A DNA stretch of 13,152 nt from Deltaproteobacteria bacterium (lineage in GTDB: Bacteria > Desulfobacterota_B > Binatia > UBA9968): positions 1-13,152 of the forward strand of contig VBKY01000214.1 in the NCBI GenBank assembly GCA_005879255.1, read 5' to 3'. Below the pieces are notes generated by a model, which was given only the letters and a program-made list of their open reading frames with translations, searched no databases and was not told the origin of the DNA. Shown in pieces: positions 1-6,484 of the stretch. The position numbers and the translations under genes are program-made. Position 1 is the first letter of the stretch. Each line of letters begins with the position of its first letter.

Positions 1-138
1 GAATGAATCGATGGAGCTCAAATGGCTTTCGCCGAGAAAGATGCCGTGGTAGCCGAGTTCTTCAGCTCGCACCGCGCGTTTGTGAATCTCGTCGATGTTT
101 TTAACGCCACCGTGGACGCTGTGCAGGCTGAATTTCAT
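1..138 (-). CDS. Luciferase-like (LLM class) flavin-dependent oxidoreductase, N-terminal fragment
   Basis: The minus strand reads an open 46-codon frame from an ATG at 138 that runs off the left edge of the window. The peptide begins MKFSLHSVHGGVKNIDEIHK and continues with RAEELGYHGIFLGESHL, which is the first beta strand and helix of the bacterial-luciferase TIM-barrel family (F420- or FMN-dependent monooxygenases and reductases). Only about the first 15 percent of such a protein is present, so cofactor and substrate cannot be told. There is no clear Shine-Dalgarno sequence ahead of the ATG. It lies 67 bp downstream of the LigB-like gene on the same strand and is probably the fourth gene of the aromatic-degradation operon, where it could supply a hydroxylation or Baeyer-Villiger type oxidation. 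The start was chosen because the family N-terminus begins here; family call good, role inferred. Confidence 0.75.
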   Translation of the reverse strand, partial: MKFSLHSVHGGVKNIDEIHKRAVRAEELGYHGIFLGESHLSSIDSF

Positions 139-145
139 TTGACAG

Positions 146-166
146 AGGCAATAGGCATCAGGCAAC
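146..166. repeat. Three tandem 7-bp units (AGGCANN)
   Basis: The plus strand carries AGGCAAT, AGGCATC and AGGCAAC in perfect 7-bp register. It sits in the 67-bp gap between the LigB-like stop and the LLM start, a few bases upstream of the LLM ATG. It could be a protein- or RNA-binding site or chance; no known motif is recognised. Confidence 0.4.
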
Positions 167-205
167 AGACAATAGTAGGAGCACGCACGTCATGCCCGAC
201 GAATT

Positions 206-1021
206 CTACGGATGGAATGCGACTAATCCGCAGCCCGTTGCCCAGGGGACCACGGGCTCATAGGCGAGCAGCTCAGCTTTCCAGCTTTGCACTGCGCCGG
301 CGAGTGCTATCCACGTTCTGATCTCGTGGCCACCGGAGCCGGCTTCGATGTTGATCTCGTCGTGCGTGTAGCCGGTCAAACTAGTGAAGTCGCGAGCGAT
401 CAAATTCTCGAGAAAATTTTTATCGAAGGGAATATTGATCTTTCCATGCTTAGCTTCGCCGGGCCAATGGGACAAACCGCCGGTGGCGATCATTGCGATC
501 CGTTTTTGACTGCGCTCTAGGGTCTTTCCCAAGAATTGTCCTAGGGCAAAGCACCGTCTCGCCGTCGGCATGGGCGGCGTCAAGGTGTTGATGATGACCG
601 GTACGACGGGCACGGCCAAGTCGGGATTCAGGAAATGCAGCGGCAAAAAAGTCGCGTGATCGAACAGCAGCTCATCGGAAAATGTTGGATCGAATCCACC
701 GTCGAGACACGCATCGATGAGTTCCTTTCCTAACTGAGCGTCTCCGGGCACACGAGCTTTGGGGATTCTCAGCCACTCCTCAACGGGCCCGTCGTAATGC
801 TCAGCGCGGCCAATACAAAAGCTGGGCATGCTATTGAGGAAAAAATTGGCCCAATGCTCGACTGTGAGGGCGACAATCGCATCGGGCTTCGATGCGGCGA
901 GCTTCTCACCGAGCTTACGATAGCTGCCTAAAATATTGGCTGCTTGTTCTTTCGGCGCGGCCTCGGTCCAGGCCGTCATTCCCGGCGCATGGCTGGCGGC
1001 GCAGGCAAATACGATGGGCAT
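206..1021 (-). CDS. LigB-type class III extradiol ring-cleavage dioxygenase, catalytic subunit
   Basis: This 271-residue protein belongs to the LigB family of Fe(II) extradiol dioxygenases, which open catechol-type rings next to the hydroxyls (meta cleavage). Expected active-site residues are visible: His11 in SHAPG and His56 in VEHW as iron ligands, His185 in GGLSHWP as the catalytic base, and a C-terminal glutamate, probably Glu233 in GGHEIRTW (Glu226 is an alternative), as third iron ligand. Length is normal for LigB-like proteins (about 270-300). Its ATG lies 3 bp after the LigA-like stop, so the two subunits are almost certainly co-translated and form an alpha/beta enzyme like protocatechuate 4,5-dioxygenase. 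The exact substrate cannot be read from sequence; protocatechuate, gallate or an alkyl catechol are possible. The symbol is left blank because orthology to ligB is unproven. Confidence 0.9.
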   Translation of the reverse strand: MPIVFACAASHAPGMTAWTEAAPKEQAANILGSYRKLGEKLAASKPDAIVALTVEHWANFFLNSMPSFCIGRAEHYDGPVEEWLRIPKARVPGDAQLGKELIDACLDGGFDPTFSDELLFDHATFLPLHFLNPDLAVPVVPVIINTLTPPMPTARRCFALGQFLGKTLERSQKRIAMIATGGLSHWPGEAKHGKINIPFDKNFLENLIARDFTSLTGYTHDEINIEAGSGGHEIRTWIALAGAVQSWKAELLAYEPVVPWATGCGLVAFHP

Positions 1022-1024
1022 AGT

Positions 1025-1279
1025 TCACTCCAATCCTTTGAGCGCTTTGGCGTAATCTTCGTTGGAGACTTTATTTAGCAAGCTAAACGGCCGCAACAGC
1101 AGCGAATGCACGCCCATGGCATAAAGCGAGCGGACGTCGATGCCGAGGATCGCCGTTGCTTCGGCTGGGGTAAGCTCGTAGTTCTTAATGAACGTCGATG
1201 GATCTTGGCGATAATGTTCGCGCTGCGCTGGGTCGCGATTTACGTGGTAAATCAGTTTCTGTAATTGGTAGAGGCTCAT
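1025..1279 (-). CDS. LigA-type small (alpha) subunit of extradiol dioxygenase
   Basis: The 84-residue protein matches the LigA domain of the LigAB dioxygenases: an all-helical protein with the segments FIKNYELTPAEATAIL and LYAMGVHSLLLRPFSLL, resembling the LigA 'LTPEE...LYxxGVHPLLL' pattern. In protocatechuate 4,5-dioxygenase this subunit packs over the active-site cleft of LigB and helps bind the substrate. Its start codon overlaps the stop of the upstream hydrolase gene (ATGA), and only 3 bp separate its TGA from the LigB-like ATG, so the three genes are translationally coupled. The length is shorter than LigA of Sphingobium but usual for stand-alone LigA-like subunits. Confidence 0.87.
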   Translation of the reverse strand: MSLYQLQKLIYHVNRDPAQREHYRQDPSTFIKNYELTPAEATAILGIDVRSLYAMGVHSLLLRPFSLLNKVSNEDYAKALKGLE

Positions 1280-2376
1280 AGTGAATCATCCAATTTTTCA
1301 TGCAGCCAAGTAATAACGGTTTTGAAAATATTTGGAATCGAGCCCATGTGGCCGCCGGGGAACAGCCGGATCGTTTTCGGATTACCATGTTCGAGGAGCA
1401 GATAGAAATCCTCCAGCGGCACCTGCTTGTCTTCTTTGCCGTTGACGATCAGCATCGGCGCGCAGGGTTTTGCGAGCCAGCCTTGATCGAGCAGCGAGAG
1501 CGCCGGCATTACGGCGCAAAGCTCGTCGAAAGTTTTCTTGCCGAAGAGATTGGCGCGGGCTTCGATGAGATCAAAAAGATAGGAGTCGGCGTGGCGCGAG
1601 CGCGCTTGCCACTCAGGCTGAAAAAAATAGTGGATGCCGCCGCCCCAGTTGACTGCGGCGCGCAATTTGGCCGGCGCGGCGTGAGCGAGCTTTGTCGACC
1701 AATGGCCGCCAAAGCTGGCGCCGACCACGGCGATTTTGTTGCTATCCACTTCGGGGCGCTTGAGTAAATAGTCGAGAGCGGCAAAGTGTACAGCGTGGGC
1801 ATCCGGTCCAGCGAGCATCGGGCATTCTCCCGTGCCAGGACTGTCCATGATGAAACAACCCCAGCCCTCTTTCACGAACGACTCGCCGAACGAATGGCGC
1901 TCTTCCTTCCAATTGTCGATGCCACCCCAGTGCATAATCATCGGCGCGGGGAGTTCTTTTGGAAACCGAAGGTGACCGACGATTGCCTTGCCTTGAAACG
2001 GGATCGAAACACGCTCGACGGGAATGTCGAAATATTTGGCCGCCGCGAGAAACATCTCGCGGGTCTTCCTATAGCCATGGTTTTTTCCCGGCGTGCTCGG
2101 AAACGGATGGCGGGCGATACCATAGTAACCGTACGATTTGAGGAACGCCTCTTTGGCTTGAGCGGCATTCCCCGCTTTCTCGGCAGCGTTGGCTTTCGCC
2201 TCCCAACGCGCTCCGAGTTCATTCCAGGCGGCGGCCCAGGTTTCGCCCTCGAGCGTAGGCATGTGCGCGAGAGCTTCTTCCGCCTCGGTTTTGTCGGCGT
2301 GGAGAAACGGCGCGCGATGGCCGACGCGGCTACGAATATCGATTTTCACTTCTTCGAGGGAACGTGGTTCGCTCAT
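1276..2376 (-). CDS. FrsA-like alpha/beta hydrolase
   Basis: A 366-residue alpha/beta hydrolase of the FrsA / 2,6-dihydropseudooxynicotine-hydrolase group. About 110 N-terminal residues are helical (cap-type), followed by the hydrolase core from about residue 120. The nucleophile is Ser221 in VVGASFGGHW (GxSxG), and likely acid and base are Asp316 in VNGKEDKQVP and His343 in PGGHMGS; the HWGGIDNW segment near 149-156 is the oxyanion strand. No signal peptide, so cytoplasmic. A Shine-Dalgarno AAGGA lies 8 bases upstream of the ATG. It is the first gene of the operon with the LigA/LigB dioxygenase, so it may hydrolyse the meta-cleavage product (members of this group cleave C-C bonds beside carbonyls) or an ester precursor. 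It is not of the classical BphD/XylF sequence type, so the substrate remains open. Confidence 0.85.
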   Translation of the reverse strand: MSEPRSLEEVKIDIRSRVGHRAPFLHADKTEAEEALAHMPTLEGETWAAAWNELGARWEAKANAAEKAGNAAQAKEAFLKSYGYYGIARHPFPSTPGKNHGYRKTREMFLAAAKYFDIPVERVSIPFQGKAIVGHLRFPKELPAPMIMHWGGIDNWKEERHSFGESFVKEGWGCFIMDSPGTGECPMLAGPDAHAVHFAALDYLLKRPEVDSNKIAVVGASFGGHWSTKLAHAAPAKLRAAVNWGGGIHYFFQPEWQARSRHADSYLFDLIEARANLFGKKTFDELCAVMPALSLLDQGWLAKPCAPMLIVNGKEDKQVPLEDFYLLLEHGNPKTIRLFPGGHMGSIPNIFKTVITWLHEKLDDSL

Positions 2377-2680
2377 GACAAAATCCTTTCGCAGCGAGAC
2401 CGTTGATATTGATCTTTTTGGCTTTACGCATGCGTTTCACCCGCCGTCAATAGAAAGCATTTGGCGAAACGGTCGTCAAGCGCGCGCGTGCAACTGATCG
2501 CCGGATAGCAGATGACCCTTGGCCGCTTCGCTGTTCCGATCAGGCAAGTTTGCCGCCATGATTCTGCCGCAGGCAAGGGTTGACGTTCGCAGGTCACCGT
2601 GTCATCCAGTTAATTAAATGCGGTTCTTTACAAACGGTTTTTTTGCGATATAGATTTTCATTCTCGTCACGGAGTAGGTC
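2377..2680. other. 304-bp divergent intergenic region
   Basis: This gap separates the minus-strand catabolic operon from the plus-strand folD-gcv operon and must hold promoters for both. I see no convincing gene. On the minus strand two TTGACG hexamers (2479-2474 and 2450-2445) could be -35 elements for the hydrolase operon, but neither has a good -10 box. Short repeats are present: CAGGCAAG at 2541-2548 and 2570-2577, TGCCGC at 2551-2556 and 2565-2570, and a split inverted pair ACCCTTG/CAAGGGT at 2514-2520 and 2574-2580. I looked for a glycine riboswitch ahead of the gcv operon and did not find its conserved core. Confidence 0.5.
2627..2654 (+). promoter_or_regulatory. Candidate sigma70-type promoter of the folD-gcv operon
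   Basis: TTTACA at 2627-2632 (5 of 6 matches to TTGACA), a 16-bp spacer and TATAGA at 2649-2654 (4 of 6 matches to TATAAT) lie just upstream of folD in an AT-rich stretch. Transcription would start near 2661, giving a leader of about 20 nt that contains the GGAG ribosome site at 2671-2674. Prediction by eye only. Confidence 0.45.
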
Positions 2681-3523
2681 ATGGCCTTAATCATTGACGG
2701 CAAAGCGGTCGCCAAAGAAGTTCAAAAGCAAATCAAAGAAGAAGTCGAAGGACTTGAGCGACGCTGGGGTCTGGCACCGGGGCTGGCCGTGGTGTTGGTC
2801 GGAGACGATCCAGGGTCGCATATTTACGTTCGCAATAAAGAGAAAGCGTGCAAGGAAGTCGGGATCAAATCCTTTGAGCATCTTCTTCCCGCGACGATCT
2901 CGGAAAAAGAGCTGCTCGCGCTGGTGCACCAGCTCAACAAGGACAAAAACGTTCACGGTATCTTGGTGCAGCTACCCCTGCCGCCGCACATCCGCGCTGA
3001 ACGCATCCTCGAAGCGGTTTCGCCGCACAAGGACATCGACGGTTTCCATCCGATGAGCCAGGGGATGTTGCTGCTCGGCGGCGACGGTTTCAGACCCTGC
3101 ACCCCGTTGGGTATCATGAAACTTCTCGCGTCGGTGGACTGCGATCCCAACGTCGGCCGCAGCAATATTGTCGGCAAGCCGGTTGCGCTGCTGTTGCTCG
3201 AGAAGCATGCGACCGTGACGATCTGCCACTCGCGCACGGCGAGTCTCCGCGACGAGGTGGGCCGGGCGGATATCTTGGTCGTTGCCATCGGCAAGGCGCG
3301 GCTCGTCCGCGGCGATTGGGTGAAGCCGGGCGCCGTGGTGATCGATGTCGGTGTCAATCGATTGCCGAACGGCAAACTGTGCGGCGATGTAGAATTCGAA
3401 ATCGCCAAAGATCGCGCTTCGGCAATCACACCGGTTCCAGGCGGCGTCGGTCCGATGACGATCTGCATGCTGCTCCACAACACTTTAAAAGCTGCCAAAG
3501 ATTCGCTGCAGCGCGAGCGTTAG
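2681..3523 (+). CDS. folD: Bifunctional methylene-THF dehydrogenase / methenyl-THF cyclohydrolase FolD, with an internal gap
   Basis: FolD interconverts 5,10-methylene-, 5,10-methenyl- and 10-formyl-tetrahydrofolate in the cytoplasm. This 280-residue protein has the catalytic Tyr49 and Lys53 (YVRNKEKAC), Gln97 (GILVQLPLP) and Asp120 (KDIDGFHP), the SNIVGKP nucleotide-binding segment at 161-167 and the C-terminal [11 protein letters not shown] signature. GGAG at 2671-2674 sets the ATG start. Compared with the family pattern from memory, about six residues are missing just before Val158-Gly159: the run goes [12 protein letters not shown] where family members have roughly '[14 protein letters not shown]'. 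The lost piece is most of the first beta strand of the Rossmann fold that binds NAD(P). The frame is otherwise intact. It leads the gcv operon, whose product methylene-THF is its substrate. Confidence 0.93.
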   Translation: MALIIDGKAVAKEVQKQIKEEVEGLERRWGLAPGLAVVLVGDDPGSHIYVRNKEKACKEVGIKSFEHLLPATISEKELLALVHQLNKDKNVHGILVQLPLPPHIRAERILEAVSPHKDIDGFHPMSQGMLLLGGDGFRPCTPLGIMKLLASVDCDPNVGRSNIVGKPVALLLLEKHATVTICHSRTASLRDEVGRADILVVAIGKARLVRGDWVKPGAVVIDVGVNRLPNGKLCGDVEFEIAKDRASAITPVPGGVGPMTICMLLHNTLKAAKDSLQRER

Positions 3524-3557
3524 GCGATTCAATTACGTCGGTGGGCGTGGCCCGAGA

Positions 3558-4637
3558 ATGAACAGGACTCCTCTATACGGCGCTCATAGGCGGGCCGGAG
3601 CGAAAATGGTCGAGTTCGCCGGCTGGGAGATGCCGGTTCAGTACAAGGGAGTCATCGAAGAACACCGGGCGGTGCGTCGCATCGCTGGCCTTTTTGACGT
3701 CAGTCACATGGGCGAGATCGAAGTGCGCGGCGAAGGCGCGCTGGATCTCTGCCAACGCGTTTCGGCCAATGACGTTGCGCGCATGAGCGCGTTCCAAGCG
3801 CAATATAACTTGCTGCTCAACGAGCGAGGCGGCGTGGTCGACGACGTGATTTTCTATCGGCTGCAGCCGACGGTATTTTTTATTTGCGTCAACGCGGCGA
3901 ACAGCGACAAAGATTTCGCTTGGATCTGCGATCATGCCAGCGGCGCAGTCGAAGTCGAAAACGTCAGCGCCAAGTACGGCCAACTCGCCTTGCAAGGACC
4001 GCTGGCGGCGAGAATTCTCCAACCGTTGACCGCGGTCGATCTCGGTGCGATCACCGCATTTCACTTCGCGTTCGCCGACGTCGCGGCAATCCGCTGTCTG
4101 GTGGCGCGCACCGGCTACACGGGCGAAGACGGCTTCGAGCTTTATTGTAACGCCGGCGATGTGGAGCGACTCTGGGGCGCGCTCCTAGAAGGCGGTTCTC
4201 CGAAGGGGTTGGTTCCGGTGGGTCTCGGTGCCCGCGACACTCTAAGACTCGAGAAGGCTTACCCGCTGTATGGCCATGAACTCGACGACAACATCACGCC
4301 GCTGGAAGCGGGATTGGGCTGGGTGACGAAATTTTCCAAGCCGTCGTTCCTCGGGCGCGGAGTCTTGTTGCGGCAAAAAGAAGAAGGGGTCAAGCGCAAA
4401 TTGGTCGGCCTCGAGTTGTTGGGCCCCGGCATCGCCCGCAGCGGATATGAGTTGTTCAAAGACGGACGTTCCATTGGGCGCGTGACCAGCGGCACCAAGT
4501 CGCCGTCGCTCGGAAAAGCGATCGCGCTCGGTTACGTCGCCAGCGAAGAAGCCATCATCGGCAATGTTGTCGAGGTGGAAATCCGCGGCCGAAGAGTTCA
4601 ATCAAAATTGGTTTCGTTACCGTTCTACCGCTGCTAA
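3558..4637 (+). CDS. gcvT: Aminomethyltransferase, glycine cleavage T protein
   Basis: GcvT takes the aminomethyl group from lipoylated GcvH, releases ammonia and forms 5,10-methylene-THF. The 359-residue length is usual. The N-terminus ([20 protein letters not shown] then WEMPVQYKG) and C-terminus (LPFYRC, where most members end LPFYRR or similar) match the family. Asp96 in [11 protein letters not shown] corresponds to the essential folate-orienting aspartate, VNAAN at 111-115 and [12 protein letters not shown] at about 183-194 form the folate site. It starts 34 bp after folD with only a weak purine-rich ribosome site (GAGA), so its translation may depend on read-in from folD. GcvH follows after 35 bp. 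Confidence 0.96.
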   Translation: MNRTPLYGAHRRAGAKMVEFAGWEMPVQYKGVIEEHRAVRRIAGLFDVSHMGEIEVRGEGALDLCQRVSANDVARMSAFQAQYNLLLNERGGVVDDVIFYRLQPTVFFICVNAANSDKDFAWICDHASGAVEVENVSAKYGQLALQGPLAARILQPLTAVDLGAITAFHFAFADVAAIRCLVARTGYTGEDGFELYCNAGDVERLWGALLEGGSPKGLVPVGLGARDTLRLEKAYPLYGHELDDNITPLEAGLGWVTKFSKPSFLGRGVLLRQKEEGVKRKLVGLELLGPGIARSGYELFKDGRSIGRVTSGTKSPSLGKAIALGYVASEEAIIGNVVEVEIRGRRVQSKLVSLPFYRC

Positions 4638-4672
4638 GCGGCGCAGCCAAACAGCTACGAAGGAGGTCAGCA

Positions 4673-5125
4673 ATGGAGTTCCCTGACGGATTAAAATATT
4701 CCAAAGAACATGAATGGGTGCTGGTCGAAGGAAACACGGCAACGATCGGTATTACGGAGTACGCGCAAGAAGAGCTCGGTGACATCGTCTACGTTGAATT
4801 GCCGGAAGTTGGCGAAAAGGTCGTCAAGGACGATCCATTTGGCGCCGTAGAGTCGGTCAAGGCGGTTTCCGATGTTTATGCCCCGGTGGGCGGAACTGTG
4901 CTCGAGATCAACGATGTCTTACCGGACAATCCGGAGACCATTAACGACGACCCTTATGGGGACGGATGGATGATCCGGGTCGAGTTGGCGGACAAAGACG
5001 ATCTCAAAGATCTGATGGACGCCGAGGAATATGCCGAGTACGTCGAGCAACAAAAAGCCGACGAGGATGAGGAAGAAGAAGACGAAACTGATGAAGAAGA
5101 GGAAGACGAGAACGAGAAAGAGTAG
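4673..5125 (+). CDS. gcvH: Glycine cleavage H protein with acidic C-terminal tail
   Basis: GcvH is the lipoyl carrier that shuttles the aminomethyl intermediate between GcvPA/PB, GcvT and the L protein. Residues 1 to about 127 are a normal H protein: [22 protein letters not shown], the lipoylation site ESVKAVSD with Lys63, and GDGWMIRVE. An ideal Shine-Dalgarno AAGGAGGT precedes the ATG with short spacing. The family normally ends near EYVEQ; here a further tail runs to residue 150, and 18 of the last 21 residues are Asp or Glu. The tail DNA is a purine-rich run of GAA, GAG, GAT and GAC codons (5060-5122). The lipoyl domain should be functional; the tail's role is unknown. gcvPA starts 9 bp later. 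Confidence 0.96.
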   Translation: MEFPDGLKYSKEHEWVLVEGNTATIGITEYAQEELGDIVYVELPEVGEKVVKDDPFGAVESVKAVSDVYAPVGGTVLEINDVLPDNPETINDDPYGDGWMIRVELADKDDLKDLMDAEEYAEYVEQQKADEDEEEEDETDEEEEDENEKE

Positions 5126-5134
5126 CATCGATTC

Positions 5135-6484
5135 ATGCGCTACACTCCGCATACACCGGCCGACAAAGAACGCATGCTTCGAACCCTCGAACTCCATTCC
5201 GTTGAGGAGCTTTATCAGCATATTCCCCAGACGCTTCGTGAGCGCGCCAAAATCGATCTGCCCCGCGGTTTAACCGAACCGGCGGTGCGCAGGCGAATGG
5301 CGAGTCTCGCCGCGCAGAACGCCACCGCCGCCGACTGGAGCTTTTTTCTCGGCGGCGGTATTTACCATCACTTCATTCCGACCGCGGTCGACGCGATCAT
5401 CTCGCGCTCGGAATTCTCTACTTCCTACACACCCTACCAGCCGGAGGTTAGCCAGGGTACTCTCCAGGCGCTCTTCGAATATCAGACGCTCATCTGCCAG
5501 CTCACGGGTATGGAAGTCGCCAACGCCGGCGTGTACGACGGCGCGTCGGCGGCGGCTGAAGCCGTGCTCATGTCGCGACGGATCCAGCCAGCGAGTAAGC
5601 GGCGGGTGTTAGTATCCAAAGCCCTCCATCCTCAGTATCGCGCCGTCATTGCGACATATCTCAGGAATCTTCATGACGTTCATCTCGAGGAAATTTCTTT
5701 TGATGCCAGTGGCGCCACTGATATGGCGGCACTGCTGCGTCATCTCGATGATCAATCGATGTGCGTGCTCGTCGGCTATCCTAATTTTTTTGGCGTGATC
5801 GAAGATCTGGCTCCGGTGAAATCGGCTTGTGAGCGGGTTGGAGCGCAATTGATTTCGGTGACGACCGAACCGCTGGCGCTCGGACTCGTCAAACCGCCCG
5901 GCGAATTCGGCGCCGATATCGCCGTGGGCGAAGGCCAGAGTCTCGGCATACCGATGAATCTTGGCGGACCGGCCTTTGGATTTTTCGCCTGCCAAAAGAA
6001 GTTCGTCCGTAATATTCCGGGACGGCTCGTCGGCGAAACCGTCGATACTGAGGGCAGCAGAGGATTTGTCTTAACGCTCGCTACGCGCGAACAGCATATC
6101 CGGCGCGAGAAGGCGACTTCAAATATTTGCACCAGTCAAACTCTCTGTGTGCTGGGTGCGACGGTTTTTATGTCTCTGCTGGGAAAATCCGGTATCAAAT
6201 GTTTGGCGGAAACCAATGTGGCGCGCGCCCACGACGCCCACCTACGACTGGTCAGCAAGGCTAAGCTCGAAGCGGTATTTTCCGGGCCGTACTTCAATGA
6301 ATTTGTTATTCGGGCAAAAAACTTGGATGAAATTTTTGCCCGGTGCGCGGCGCAAAAAATCGTCCCGGGCATCAAATTGGAACAGTGGTACCCGGAGCTG
6401 CAGGATTGTTTGCTGGTCTGTGTGACTGAAATGAACGAAGACGAGGAGATCGAGCAGCTTGTCAGAACCATCTCACGGCAGTAG
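5135..6484 (+). CDS. gcvPA: Glycine dehydrogenase (decarboxylating) subunit 1
   Basis: This is the first half of the split P protein, the PLP enzyme that decarboxylates glycine and loads the aminomethyl group on GcvH. The 449-residue length is typical for the two-subunit form. Family landmarks are MRYTPHT at the start, FLGGGIYHHFIP at about 71-82, YTPYQPEVSQGTLQ at 98-111, and later TREQHIRREKATSNICT. It has the fold of the P protein but not the PLP lysine, which is in subunit 2. It begins 9 bp after gcvH without a well-placed ribosome site, so coupling to gcvH is likely, and its 3' end overlaps gcvPB by 26 bp. Confidence 0.96.
   Translation: MRYTPHTPADKERMLRTLELHSVEELYQHIPQTLRERAKIDLPRGLTEPAVRRRMASLAAQNATAADWSFFLGGGIYHHFIPTAVDAIISRSEFSTSYTPYQPEVSQGTLQALFEYQTLICQLTGMEVANAGVYDGASAAAEAVLMSRRIQPASKRRVLVSKALHPQYRAVIATYLRNLHDVHLEEISFDASGATDMAALLRHLDDQSMCVLVGYPNFFGVIEDLAPVKSACERVGAQLISVTTEPLALGLVKPPGEFGADIAVGEGQSLGIPMNLGGPAFGFFACQKKFVRNIPGRLVGETVDTEGSRGFVLTLATREQHIRREKATSNICTSQTLCVLGATVFMSLLGKSGIKCLAETNVARAHDAHLRLVSKAKLEAVFSGPYFNEFVIRAKNLDEIFARCAAQKIVPGIKLEQWYPELQDCLLVCVTEMNEDEEIEQLVRTISRQ

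Noticed and set aside
1300..1767. Long plus-strand open frame opposite the hydrolase gene
   Set aside because: It is the complement of a clear alpha/beta hydrolase; no family motif, no ribosome site, and composition of a shadow frame. The same holds for 1786-2406 and other antisense frames.
2377..2680. Glycine riboswitch ahead of the folD-gcv operon
   Set aside because: Expected by function, but the conserved core elements and paired stems were not found, and the predicted leader is only about 20 nt.
4919..5221. Minus-strand frame rich in Leu, Phe, Ser and Val opposite the end of gcvH, resembling a membrane protein
   Set aside because: The hydrophobic run is only the reverse complement of the GAA/GAG acidic-tail codons; no start context or known domain.
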